A stretch of DNA of 64,000 nt, from positions 1 through 64,000 of the forward strand of contig NZ_JAEX01000015.1 in NCBI RefSeq assembly GCF_000519125.1, written 5' to 3'. Both the position numbers and the translations under genes were made by a program. The notes under the pieces were generated by a model that did no database searches, was not told the origin of the DNA, and worked only from the letters and a program-made list of their open reading frames with translations. Below, in pieces: positions 40,152 through 48,007 of the stretch. Within the stretch, counting starts at the first letter, position 1; every line of letters starts with the position of its first letter. The DNA comes from Desulfocurvus vexinensis DSM 17965. Lineage in GTDB: Bacteria; Desulfobacterota; Desulfovibrionia; Desulfovibrionales; Desulfovibrionaceae.

Positions 40152-41081
40152 ATGCACAAGGTAACCATCGCCACCCGGGGCAGCAAGCTCGCCCTGTGGC
40201 AGGCGAACCACATCAAGGACCGCATCGAGGCCCACCATCCGGGCACCGTGGTCGAGCTGTTGCAGATCAAGACCACGGGTGACAAGATCCTGGACGTGCC
40301 CCTGGCCAAGGTCGGCGGCAAGGGGCTCTTCGTCAAGGAGATCGAGGAGGCCCTGCTGGACGGCCGGGCCGACCTGGCCGTGCACAGCATGAAGGACGTG
40401 CCCGTGGAGCTGCCCCAGGGGCTGGTCATCGGCGTGATCCCCGAGCGCGAGGACAATACGGACACCTTGCTGTCCATGCGCTTCGGCGGGCTGGACGCCC
40501 TGCCCCGGGGCGCCGTGGTCGGCACCAGCAGCCTGCGCCGCGCCGCGCAGCTGCGCGCCCTGCGGCCCGACCTGGAGATCCGCGACCTGCGCGGCAACGT
40601 GGACACCCGGCTGCGCAAGCTGGAAGAGGGCCAGTTCGACGCCATCGTCATGGCCACCGCCGGGCTGCGGCGCCTGGGGCTGGCCGCGCCGGAAATGGCG
40701 GCCCTGGCCCCGCCGCTGTTCCTGCCCGCCGTGGCCCAGGGCGCCCTGGGCATCGAGTTCCACGAGGACGGGCCCATGGGCGAGTTCCTGGAGTTTTTGG
40801 ACCACGAGGAGTCGGCCATCACCGTCAGCGCCGAGCGCGGGTTCCTCACCGGGCTGGACGGCGGCTGCCAGGTGCCCATTGCGGCCTGGGCCGAGCTGTA
40901 CGAGGACGGCGAGCGCGTGCGCCTGCACGGATTTCTGGCCGATGTGGACGGCTCGGGGGCCATCCGCCGCGAGGCGGAGGGTGACGCCGAGGACGCCTTC
41001 GAGCTGGGGCTGGCCCTGGCCGATGACGTGCTGGACGAGGGCGGGCGCGAGATCCTGGCCCGCGTGTACGACACGATCTGA
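40152..41081 (+). CDS. hemC: Hydroxymethylbilane synthase (porphobilinogen deaminase)
   Basis: A 309-residue enzyme that polymerises four porphobilinogens to hydroxymethylbilane in tetrapyrrole synthesis (haem, sirohaem and cobalamin). The start region [49 protein letters not shown] and GTSSLRR are conserved. The Cys that carries the dipyrromethane cofactor is in LDGGCQVPI (about residue 239). AAGGA precedes the ATG. A sulfate reducer would need this for sirohaem in sulfite reductase. Confidence 0.97.
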   Translation: MHKVTIATRGSKLALWQANHIKDRIEAHHPGTVVELLQIKTTGDKILDVPLAKVGGKGLFVKEIEEALLDGRADLAVHSMKDVPVELPQGLVIGVIPEREDNTDTLLSMRFGGLDALPRGAVVGTSSLRRAAQLRALRPDLEIRDLRGNVDTRLRKLEEGQFDAIVMATAGLRRLGLAAPEMAALAPPLFLPAVAQGALGIEFHEDGPMGEFLEFLDHEESAITVSAERGFLTGLDGGCQVPIAAWAELYEDGERVRLHGFLADVDGSGAIRREAEGDAEDAFELGLALADDVLDEGGREILARVYDTI

Positions 41082-41117
41082 CCCGGCCCCGCGCGACGGG
41101 GGCAGGAGGGTGCGCGC

Positions 41118-41543
41118 ATGAGGCGGCGGGGCTGGATGGCGCTGTGGTGCGTGGGGCTGCTGGCGGCCCTGTGGGCCGGGGCGGTGCGCGCGGCGCAGCC
41201 CGTGCCCGGGCAGCCCGAGCCCCAGGCCGGGCAGAGCCTGGTGCAGTGCGTGGTGGTGGACTGGGCGGCGCCCGGCGACGGGCCGCGCCTGGACGTGGCG
41301 GTGCGCGTGTTCGGCAAGCCGGTGGCCCAGGCGGCCCTGGACCCCGAGCACCCGGGCCTGGAATTCACCTTCGAGGACGGGCCGATCGTGGCGCGCGGGG
41401 CCCTGGCGGCGGCCTTCGACCCCTGGAAGGGCACCGGCGCCCTGGCCCTGGAGCGCCTGGACTACGCCTGCGACCTGAGCGGCGAATTCACGGTGCGCCA
41501 GCGGCCCCTGGCGGAGTTCCGCTTCCTGGCGCGCTACGAGTAG
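41118..41543 (+). CDS. Hypothetical exported protein
   Basis: A 141-residue protein of unknown function. The N-terminus is a clear signal peptide (WMALWCVGLLAALWAGAVRA then AQPVPG). The mature part contains two Cys (LVQCVVVD and LDYACDLSG) that could form a disulfide, and beta-rich alternation (FTFEDGPIVARGALA). AGGAGG precedes the start, 36 bases after hemC, so it may be co-transcribed. A large palindromic terminator follows. No family was recognised. Confidence 0.75.
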   Translation: MRRRGWMALWCVGLLAALWAGAVRAAQPVPGQPEPQAGQSLVQCVVVDWAAPGDGPRLDVAVRVFGKPVAQAALDPEHPGLEFTFEDGPIVARGALAAAFDPWKGTGALALERLDYACDLSGEFTVRQRPLAEFRFLARYE

Positions 41544-41660
41544 CGGGCGGCCACCCGGGCCTCCAGGCCGCCCCGGGCGGCGGGCTGGGCCGGGCGCGCG
41601 GTTCCGGGCGGCGCCGGGGCTGGCGGGGCCCAGGGCTTCGACCCTTGCGCCTGCCCTTCG

Positions 41661-41708
41661 GAAAGCGACGGCCCCGGACCACGCGCGTGGTCCGGGGCCG
41701 TTGCTTTC
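41661..41708. terminator. Near-perfect 48-bp palindromic bidirectional terminator
   Basis: GAAAGC-GA-CGGCCCCGGACCACGC is mirrored by GCGTGGTCCGGGGCCG-TT-GCTTTC, broken only at two bases. It lies between the convergent exported-protein gene and the coiled-coil gene. The outer GCTTTC/GAAAGC ends replace a long T-run. Confidence 0.8.
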
Positions 41709-41727
41709 GGGCCGCCGGAGCGGGCCC

Positions 41728-42231
41728 TCAGGTCAGGGAGCCGGTGTTGTAGAAGGCCGCGCCGCCGGAGGCTCCGGACATGGTCTGCCCGCCCTGCTGC
41801 TTCATGAGTTCCATGAGCTGGGCCTGCAAGGCGGCGAGCTCGGCCTCCTTGGCGGCGGCCTTGGAGCGCTTTTCCTCCTCGCTGCCCTCGCCCTGGCGGA
41901 TTTCCTCGATCTCCTTGCGCAGGGCCTCGATGCGCTTCTTGACCTCGCGGCTCTGGCGGGTGAGGCCGGAGGCGTCGTCCTCGTCCTCGCCGGATGCGGC
42001 GGCCCCGGCGCCGGACACCGCGCCCAGGGCCCTGGCGAAGGGGTTCTCCTGGCGGCTCAGGCGCTTGGCCGTTTCGGACAATTCCAAGATGAAATCCGCC
42101 GTGCCCCCGGAGCCGCCCTGGTCCTGGCCCTCGGCCTGGGTGGCGGTTTCCGGGGCCGTTTCCACCTGCGTGATGCCCAGCCCGAAGCCCTGGGCCCTCC
42201 CGGCGAAGATGCCCGCGATTCCCGTGCTCAT
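41728..42231 (-). CDS. Hypothetical coiled-coil protein
   Basis: A 167-residue protein without signal peptide. The N-terminal third is Gly/Thr-rich; a middle acidic patch (SGEDEDDASG) is followed by a strongly charged heptad region (SREVKKRIEALRKEIEEIRQ and AAKEAELAALQAQLMELMKQQGG, about 92-150). The end is Gly/Ala-rich (GASGGAAFYNTGSL). The layout resembles FlxA-like flagellar accessory proteins, but the likeness is weak. GGGAGGA lies ten bases before the start. Nothing nearby indicates a role. Confidence 0.7.
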   Translation of the reverse strand: MSTGIAGIFAGRAQGFGLGITQVETAPETATQAEGQDQGGSGGTADFILELSETAKRLSRQENPFARALGAVSGAGAAASGEDEDDASGLTRQSREVKKRIEALRKEIEEIRQGEGSEEEKRSKAAAKEAELAALQAQLMELMKQQGGQTMSGASGGAAFYNTGSLT

Positions 42232-42261
42232 GGCCGTGATCCTCCCGGCTTCCTATCGGCC

Positions 42262-42515
42262 GATTCCCCGGAAAACTTGATCCGCGCGCACGGATTTTCC
42301 GGGAGCAGGGCGGCCTGGTGGTCCCGCCGCCACCCGTGCCCGCCGCCCGAGCGGATTTCCGAGGGGCTGGCGCCCGGTGGAACGGTTGGCAGTACGCGCC
42401 TGTGCCCGCGCGCGGTGCCCGCCGCCCGCGCGGAATTTCCCGCACGCCCGTCCGCCAGGGCCGCGCCGCCGCGATCCCGCCCGCGCGGATTTCTTCGCTC
42501 CCGGATTTTTCCGTT
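42262..42515. repeat. Cluster of GCGGATTTCC-like motifs upstream of tRNA-Ala
   Basis: Within 250 bases there are five spaced copies of a CGGATTTTCC/CGGAATTTCC-type motif (around 42290, 42353, 42432, 42485, 42502), several preceded by CCGCGC. The first is half of an inverted repeat CCCGGAAAA...TTTTCCGGG (42267-42275 and 42295-42303). Otherwise this stretch holds no gene. Confidence 0.45.
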
Positions 42516-42542
42516 GACATTTCGCCGCGCCCGGGGCAGTTT
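42514..42542 (+). promoter_or_regulatory. Possible promoter of tRNA-Ala
   Basis: A perfect TTGACA lies 40 bases upstream of the tRNA. The -10 position after 17 bases reads CAGTTT, a poor match. The -35 box and the position support a promoter, but the -10 is weak. Confidence 0.4.
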
Positions 42543-42558
42543 GTCGTTCCCAAAGCGT

Positions 42559-42634
<76 letters not shown>

Positions 42635-42642
42635 CGCAAGAC

Positions 42643-42676
42643 CAAGCGGTCAGGCTCGAAAGCCTGGCCGCTTTTT
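42643..42676 (+). terminator. Rho-independent terminator after tRNA-Ala
   Basis: AAGCGGTCAGGCT pairs with AGCCTGGCCGCTT (one G-T pair) across a CGAA tetraloop and ends in TTTTT. Confidence 0.88.
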
Positions 42677-42803
42677 CATGGTGGGGCGTGCTCCAAGGGG
42701 GCGGGGGGGGGCACGCCTGCGGCGGTCGCCGCAGGCGCTGACGCCTGCGCGTGCTCCGCAGGGCCTGGGGTGCCCGGGTTCTTGCGCGGCGGGGCGGGCC
42801 GCC

Positions 42804-43736
42804 TCAGCCCAGCAGGCGCTGCTTGAGCCCGCGCAGCCGGGCCCACAGGGCTTCGGGGATGCACCGCCGGGCCCATTCCTTGGCCTGGAAGCAGCACAGG
42901 TAGGCCAGCACCGCCCCGGCGGCCAGGGGCAGGGCCGTGAGCTTGGCCCGCCCGGAGACGGCGGAGGTGGCGAAAAGGAACCGGAAGCTGGCCCAGGCAT
43001 ACCCCCAGCGCCCCAGCGCCCTCTTGTCCTTGCGGTAGTTGTCGCTGGTGTAGCGCAAGGAAAAGGTTTTGCGATGTACGGTCTTGGCCATCAGGACGTC
43101 ATCGACGTAGAGAAACCTGCGGTCGGCCACTACGGCGGCCACCACCGGGCGCTCGCCGGGGATGAAGGAGTACTCGCGCATCACGCGGCGGATGGGCTCG
43201 CCCAGGAACAGGCCGCACATGTAGACGTTGTACTTGCGGTCGCGGACGCGCTTTGCGGGAAACATCAGCAGCAGGATGCGCCACGCCCGGGAGCGGATGC
43301 CCGGGGCGTCGGCAAAACGCAGGATATCGCGGTGTTCCCCGTCCTCGTACTGTCTGCGGACGGCGGAAAGGGCCACGCCCCCCTCTGGCTCGGCGCTGAA
43401 GGCCGCCACCATTCGTTTCACGAAACGCGGGTCCCACCAGTCGTCGTGAGCCGCCCAGAAGAAGTACCGGCCCCGGGAAGTCAGGCAGACCTTGCGGAAG
43501 TTTTCCAGGGCGCCCTGGTCGGTTGCGTTCCTGGTGTAGACGATGCGCGGGTCCCTGGCTGCGTAAGCCCGGCAGACGGCTTCCGTGTCGTCGGTGGAGG
43601 CGTTGTCCGAGATGAGTATCTCCAGGTTGGTCCAGGTCTGGGCCAGGACGGCGTCCAGGGCCCGGACAAACTGCTGGCCCCCGTTGTAGACGGGCATACC
43701 GACGCTCACGAGCGGTGTGTCCTGGCCTGCGTGCAT
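42804..43736 (-). CDS. Family 2 glycosyltransferase
   Basis: A 310-residue GT-A enzyme. The start of the fold is PLVSVGMPVYNGGQQFVRALDAVLAQTWTN; the nucleotide-binding region is LEILISDNASTDDTEAV; the DxD-type motif lies in FFWAAHDDWWDPRF. The C-terminal half has basic and hydrophobic stretches but no clear membrane helix apart from ALPLAAGAVLAYLCCF. GGAGG lies five bases before the start. It is the most downstream gene of the leftward polysaccharide locus and is GC-rich like the chromosome, unlike the next four genes upstream. It should transfer a sugar in glycan assembly. Confidence 0.88.
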   Translation of the reverse strand: MHAGQDTPLVSVGMPVYNGGQQFVRALDAVLAQTWTNLEILISDNASTDDTEAVCRAYAARDPRIVYTRNATDQGALENFRKVCLTSRGRYFFWAAHDDWWDPRFVKRMVAAFSAEPEGGVALSAVRRQYEDGEHRDILRFADAPGIRSRAWRILLLMFPAKRVRDRKYNVYMCGLFLGEPIRRVMREYSFIPGERPVVAAVVADRRFLYVDDVLMAKTVHRKTFSLRYTSDNYRKDKRALGRWGYAWASFRFLFATSAVSGRAKLTALPLAAGAVLAYLCCFQAKEWARRCIPEALWARLRGLKQRLLG

Positions 43737-43770
43737 GGTGCCTCCGTGGTCGTGACGGGCTGCCGGACGC

Positions 43771-44553
43771 CTAGTACTTGAAGATGAGCCCTTGGCCGGT
43801 AGGCAGGGGGAGCACCAGCGTGTCGCGGCGCGTGGCGAATTCGTCGAACGCCAGCTTTTGCTCAATGTGCTTGCGGAAGCCGTAGTCGTCCAGGACCATC
43901 ACCGCACCCGGGACCATCCGCTCCCAGAAGTATTCGGCGGCGGCGATCTCGGGGTGCATGTAGTTCATGTCGATGTGCAGATAGGACACGGTTTCGGCCT
44001 TCACCTCGGGCAGAATCTGCGGCACGTAGCCCTTGACGACCCTGGCCTGCTTGAATTTTGCGAAGGCCTTCTGCACGCCCGGCAGGAGGTCGTGGTAGTT
44101 CACGTTCTTGGTGTTCAAGCCGCTTTGCCGCTCGGAATCCGTCAGGTTGTCGTAATCCAGGCCTTCATAGGAGTCCACCAGGTGAAACTGCTTGTCTGTG
44201 TTGTCGATGTCAAGCATGCGGCATAGCAGGTGAGAAGTGAAGCCCTTGTAAACACCGCATTCCACAAGGTCGCCTTTCAAATTTTTTGAGTGGGTCGCCG
44301 CCCATACATTTACATAGCAGCGCCAGGGCGCGGGATGCGACCAGTTAGTAGCGGCTTTGGCTTCCCTGAACGCCTGCTGAAAAGTATGGTCATCCATAAA
44401 ACTGGAATTATGTACAGTGTACAGGCCGTTGTGCGTATAGGTGAATGGCTGGCACAGTACCTTGCAATGCTGCAGCTTCTGTATCCTTTTGTATACATGC
44501 AGCAGCCCAGGGATCCTTTTTAGATTGTCCTTGACAATTCGTATGGCGCTCAT
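43771..44553 (-). CDS. TylF/MycF-type O-methyltransferase
   Basis: A 260-residue SAM-dependent methyltransferase related to macrocin O-methyltransferase. It has LKGDLVECGVYKGFTSHLL as motif I, then FHLVDSYEGLDY, YLHIDMNYMHPEIAA with metal-binding-type acids, and GAVMVLDDYGFRKH near the end. Such enzymes methylate sugar hydroxyls on secondary metabolites and surface glycans. The coding sequence is AT-richer than the adjoining glycosyltransferase. The start is the first ATG; the gap to the hydroxylase-like gene upstream is 384 bases. Confidence 0.85.
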   Translation of the reverse strand: MSAIRIVKDNLKRIPGLLHVYKRIQKLQHCKVLCQPFTYTHNGLYTVHNSSFMDDHTFQQAFREAKAATNWSHPAPWRCYVNVWAATHSKNLKGDLVECGVYKGFTSHLLCRMLDIDNTDKQFHLVDSYEGLDYDNLTDSERQSGLNTKNVNYHDLLPGVQKAFAKFKQARVVKGYVPQILPEVKAETVSYLHIDMNYMHPEIAAAEYFWERMVPGAVMVLDDYGFRKHIEQKLAFDEFATRRDTLVLPLPTGQGLIFKY

Positions 44554-44937
44554 GAAAACCTCGCGATTTTTGTTCCTCGAGCAGGAAGCTGGATATGCTA
44601 CCAGCGCGGTGTGGCTGATAGGATTTGCGCTTGGGGTATCAAAAACTGTTTCTGAAAAAGAGTCTTTAATTTTCTAATTCGCGGAAATGGTGCCATCATC
44701 CCGTTCCTATCATGCAATGCATACGTGGCGCCGCTGCTTTTTTGTGGATTACGAAGGTTTTTTAAGCACCACCTCTTGCACCCTGGTAGCAGGGTGAATA
44801 TTGTATGCCATGCTAAGCATGATTAAAGTGTGTTGGGTCGCTTGGTGAATGGTTTGTTGCTCTGTTTGGCCCGCTGCCCCTCTCAGAACTGAAGAATGTC
44901 TAGTTCTTTAAAAATAATGCTGCTTACGTTGTGTGCT
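44554..44937. other. AT-rich gap inside the polysaccharide locus
   Basis: 384 bases of AT-rich sequence with no credible gene. A small hairpin CACCCTGGTAGCAGGGTG lies near 44775-44795. It interrupts an otherwise tightly overlapped gene string. Confidence 0.5.
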
Positions 44938-45681
44938 TTATGCATCCCTAACGCACTTCAGGTAACCTCGTGGGGCGACTGAGAACAGTAGCTTGTTGTC
45001 GATATCCACATCCGGAACGAATCGATTGTTGATTCCGAGGAACGCATCAACAGCGGTCATGGGGCTGTTGCCCGGCCCCCAAGGCCTATCCGCTGAGGCT
45101 TCTTTGGGAAGGCGTTCAATGATTGTGTCGAAAACTACCAGATATGAGCCTTTTTTTACTAGTGGTGCATATAGTGTCATTTCCTGTAATACATGGTCAT
45201 GGGTGTGATTCGAATCTAAAATGACCATCGGGTTGTTACGCCCTTTGGCGATTGAAAAAACCGTATCTGCGATCTCCTGGGATACGGAAGAGCCTTCTAA
45301 GAGGGTCACGTTTTTGAAGGCTGGATGAGCCTCGATCTCCTTTCGGTTGTGCTTGCGGATGTCGATATCGATGCTTACGGTTTCCCTGTCACCGCCTAAG
45401 AGTTGCAACATGGAAGCGTGGAAAAGTACTGTGCCGCCATGCGCGATACCGGTTTCGATGATAATGTCTGGCTGAACGGTCCATATGAGTTCCTGCATGG
45501 CCAGAATATCCTGCGGGTACTGAATTATGGGGCGACCGAGCCATTCGAAATTGTAGGAATAGCCAGCTAGGATCGACTGGTGCATGAAGGCATCCGCAGA
45601 TCGCTTTAAATCGCTGTTATTCCCCTGTGCATGGATGCGATCTTTACGGGCATTTCTAAAGTCAACTACGGGGTTGCTCAT
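44938..45681 (-). CDS. CmcI-like (cephalosporin hydroxylase family) protein
   Basis: A 247-residue protein of the CmcI/rhamnosyl O-methyltransferase family. WLGRPIIQYPQDILAMQELIW and IIIETGIAHGGTVLFHASML are diagnostic, followed by VSIDIDIRKHNRKEI, MVILDSNHTHDHVLQEM and a metal-type SDRPWGPGNSPMTAVD-like ADRPWGPGNSPMTAV. Despite the name, most of these proteins are SAM-dependent methyltransferases acting on glycans or glycolipids. The ATG overlaps the upstream methyltransferase stop by four bases. AT-rich composition. Confidence 0.85.
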   Translation of the reverse strand: MSNPVVDFRNARKDRIHAQGNNSDLKRSADAFMHQSILAGYSYNFEWLGRPIIQYPQDILAMQELIWTVQPDIIIETGIAHGGTVLFHASMLQLLGGDRETVSIDIDIRKHNRKEIEAHPAFKNVTLLEGSSVSQEIADTVFSIAKGRNNPMVILDSNHTHDHVLQEMTLYAPLVKKGSYLVVFDTIIERLPKEASADRPWGPGNSPMTAVDAFLGINNRFVPDVDIDNKLLFSVAPRGYLKCVRDA

Positions 45682-46772
45682 ATTTTTCCTATGGTTAGTA
45701 TGGTGTTGGGGTATCCCTCGCAGAGTGTGGCGATCTCGTCTCGGTAGTTTTCGTTCATGACGATAATATCGCCTGCGCCAAGGTTGTGTAGCTCATTTGG
45801 CGGATAAATGGAATGACCACTCTTAGCGATATATCTCCATTGCTTCTTGGGGTTTATGTCAATTATCCCGCGAATGATTCGTGCGTCCGGATCCACTAAG
45901 TTTGCAAAGGCCACACCTTTGGCCCCAGCGCCCCAAATGAGACAATCAGGGCGGCAGGTGACAAGTTCTCTGAGGCGGTCGATTTCTTTTTGGAAAAGAG
46001 TTTCATCGATCATGTCAACTGGCTCCGTTGACGGGCGAGCTATGTCTTGCAGATCGGCTAGCTCAGCCACTAGCCAGATATACTGGCCGCCAAAACACCG
46101 ATGGACCGTTGCTCTGGAGAAAATAGCCTTCAGTGTCTGCGCGCTGAAGTAGTTGCAATGTTCATGGAAAATGTCCCAGAATGCCTTTTTATCCACGATC
46201 CATTCCAGCCCCGGGACCTCAATAAGGATCTTTCCCTGCCCAGCGTTGGCTTTTTTTATTAAATTTAGAAATGACAGTGGGTTGGGAACGTGTTCCAAGG
46301 TATGTCTTAGTACGATTATATCTCCGGGGACAACGGCCAAGTTGTCGTCGAAATATTCTTTGATCACATCGGGATCGCCTGCTTCATGGGCGGGATCGTA
46401 CCCCGTCACGTCGAATCCTGCCGCTCTGAGCATGGAAAGAAAGACCCCTTTGCCGCACCCGATTTCCACGATTCTCCCGCCAGGGTCCGCAATGGATCGA
46501 ATGATATCTAAAGCCTCTTCAAGATGGTGTTGAAATACAGGAGAATGCCCTTGTTCGTTTTGATATGTGTCGTCATACCCCATTGCTTCTGAATGAAAGA
46601 GGTGGTTCCAGACAAAGCCGCATTGGCGGCACTGGACTAGTTCAACTGGATAGCAGGGGGTTGACTTCGCTTCAATGATATTTTGAAATGTTTTATTTTG
46701 GAATGCAGGAACATTTTTGTTTCTGTAGATAAGGACCGCAGACCGGTGTGTGCAAAGAGGGCATATGGTCAC
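45678..46772 (-). CDS. Zinc-ribbon class I methyltransferase (NDP-sugar C-methyltransferase type)
   Basis: A 364-residue protein starting with GTG. It begins with a Cys cluster (VTICPLCTHRSA, then CRQCGFVW), as in the NovU/TcaB9 sugar C-methyltransferases. Next come motif I IVEIGCGKGVFLSML and the acid in VTGYDPAHEA, then IIVLRHTLEHVPNPL and DIFHEHCNYFSAQTLKAIF. The C-terminal third (LIWGAGAKGVAFANLV and RGIIDINPKKQ) is the extra domain of this family. The GTG overlaps the upstream epimerase stop by four bases (GTGA); longer upstream ATGs lie inside the epimerase gene. AT-rich. Confidence 0.88.
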   Translation of the reverse strand: MTICPLCTHRSAVLIYRNKNVPAFQNKTFQNIIEAKSTPCYPVELVQCRQCGFVWNHLFHSEAMGYDDTYQNEQGHSPVFQHHLEEALDIIRSIADPGGRIVEIGCGKGVFLSMLRAAGFDVTGYDPAHEAGDPDVIKEYFDDNLAVVPGDIIVLRHTLEHVPNPLSFLNLIKKANAGQGKILIEVPGLEWIVDKKAFWDIFHEHCNYFSAQTLKAIFSRATVHRCFGGQYIWLVAELADLQDIARPSTEPVDMIDETLFQKEIDRLRELVTCRPDCLIWGAGAKGVAFANLVDPDARIIRGIIDINPKKQWRYIAKSGHSIYPPNELHNLGAGDIIVMNENYRDEIATLCEGYPNTILTIGKI

Positions 46773-47617
46773 CGGGTTACTCCAAGCTGGGCGAGTTTGG
46801 CTGTGCTGCCCCAGAAGCGGAAGGGTTCCCATTCGGGATAGGGATATACACCAAGTTTCAGTTTGATAGAAGCGTGTGTTTTGTCCACGTATCCTTGAAC
46901 CAAATCTCGCAAGCGGATGCTTTTCCCGGAGCAAACGTTGATGATGCCTGTAAATGATGGGTGGTGCGCCAGAGCTACCAGGATTTCCGCCACTGTCTTT
47001 ACAGGAAGGTAGTCGCGAATTTGTTCTCCACCGGACATGGGAAATTCTTTCTGCCTAGTGGCAATCGCCTGCTGTAGTTGGGCAAAAAGTGAGTGAGAAG
47101 GCTGCCCGGGGCCGTACATATAGAAAAGTCTTGCCCATTGCATATGGACATTTGTATTGAGTGTGCTTTGTTCCAATATATACCGCAGCCTGTCCTTCGC
47201 CACGGCGTATGGTGTACTTGGCTCTGGATTTGTCTCTTCTGACAGTTCTCCTTCCTGCATGCCATATTCCAAGCATGTACCGGTTACTAGGAGATGCTCC
47301 AGGCCGCCGTCAATTAGTTTTGAAAGGACTTTTCGGCTTTGGGGTAGGCCTTCCAGCAAATGGCAGTCCGATTTATAGTTGGGCAGGCCCGGCCATGCAA
47401 GATGGATGCAGTGCGTAGGGCTGCCGAGTGCTTCAAAAAGATTTCCAGGCGGTGTCGCCAAGTCCATGGGAATGCACTCCACTTTGCTGGACCATGAAGA
47501 GGCGAGCAGTTTCTTTGCATCACGTCCGGTAGCAACAGTTGATATGCCCTGCTGGACAAGCGTCGCAACAACATGTTTGCCTAAAAACCCTGTTGCACCG
47601 GTTACAAGCACTTTCAT
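46769..47617 (-). CDS. NAD-dependent epimerase/dehydratase (sugar reductase)
   Basis: A 282-residue short-chain dehydrogenase of the extended type. Rossmann motif TGATGFLGKHV, active-site YAVAKDRLRY (YxxxK), and LLVTGTCLEYGMQEG where the Ser/Thr of the triad sits. It probably reduces or epimerises a nucleotide-activated keto sugar, and could supply the final 4-ketoreduction missing from the rfbF/rfbG set. The ribosome-binding site is weak. AT-rich, with a gene remnant immediately upstream. Confidence 0.85.
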   Translation of the reverse strand: MKVLVTGATGFLGKHVVATLVQQGISTVATGRDAKKLLASSWSSKVECIPMDLATPPGNLFEALGSPTHCIHLAWPGLPNYKSDCHLLEGLPQSRKVLSKLIDGGLEHLLVTGTCLEYGMQEGELSEETNPEPSTPYAVAKDRLRYILEQSTLNTNVHMQWARLFYMYGPGQPSHSLFAQLQQAIATRQKEFPMSGGEQIRDYLPVKTVAEILVALAHHPSFTGIINVCSGKSIRLRDLVQGYVDKTHASIKLKLGVYPYPEWEPFRFWGSTAKLAQLGVTR

Positions 47618-47712
47618 GTGGTTGATCTTGCAGGTTATATCCGTTGATTGTTGGCTGCCTTTATGATCGCAGTGGGGTCGATAGTCTTGCGTTTTATGTT
47701 GTTTGGTGAGGT

Positions 47713-47811
47713 TTATCGCCCTGGTTTCTCAAGTACTTTCCCCAAGGCGTCGTGCGCGGCCTGGAAGGCGTTTTGGTCGATAAGCGGTTTGTAGACCGGA
47801 ATGGTGTCCAT
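47713..47811 (-). pseudogene. N-terminal remnant of a DegT/DnrJ/EryC1 sugar aminotransferase
   Basis: An open frame of only 32 codons encodes MDTIPVYKPLIDQNAFQAAH, the typical N-terminus of PLP-dependent sugar aminotransferases, and then runs into a stop about where the catalytic domain should begin. No continuation was found in the other frames before the epimerase start. A GGGAAG lies upstream of the ATG. The fragment sits exactly where composition changes from AT-rich to GC-rich, pointing to a deletion or recombination join. Confidence 0.6.
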
Positions 47812-48007
47812 CGCAGTACTTCCCATTGAAGTTTGCACTTCGCCCGCGTGTGTTTCGGGGAAGCGATGTGTATGATGCTTGCCGGCACAGCAGGAAGAGC
47901 CGCTGGTGCCGTTTTTGTCGTTATGCTCCGGCCCGGTTGCGCTGCCGTCCATCCGGGTCTGTCCACCGCCTGGTCGCCTTTTCTCTCTCCGGGGCGGCGT
48001 GCTCTGT

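Noticed and set aside
42713-42738. Hairpin CGCCTGCGGC/GCCGCAGGCG considered as terminator for the glycosyltransferase gene
   Set aside because: No T-run in the minus-strand direction; left as an unexplained inverted repeat.
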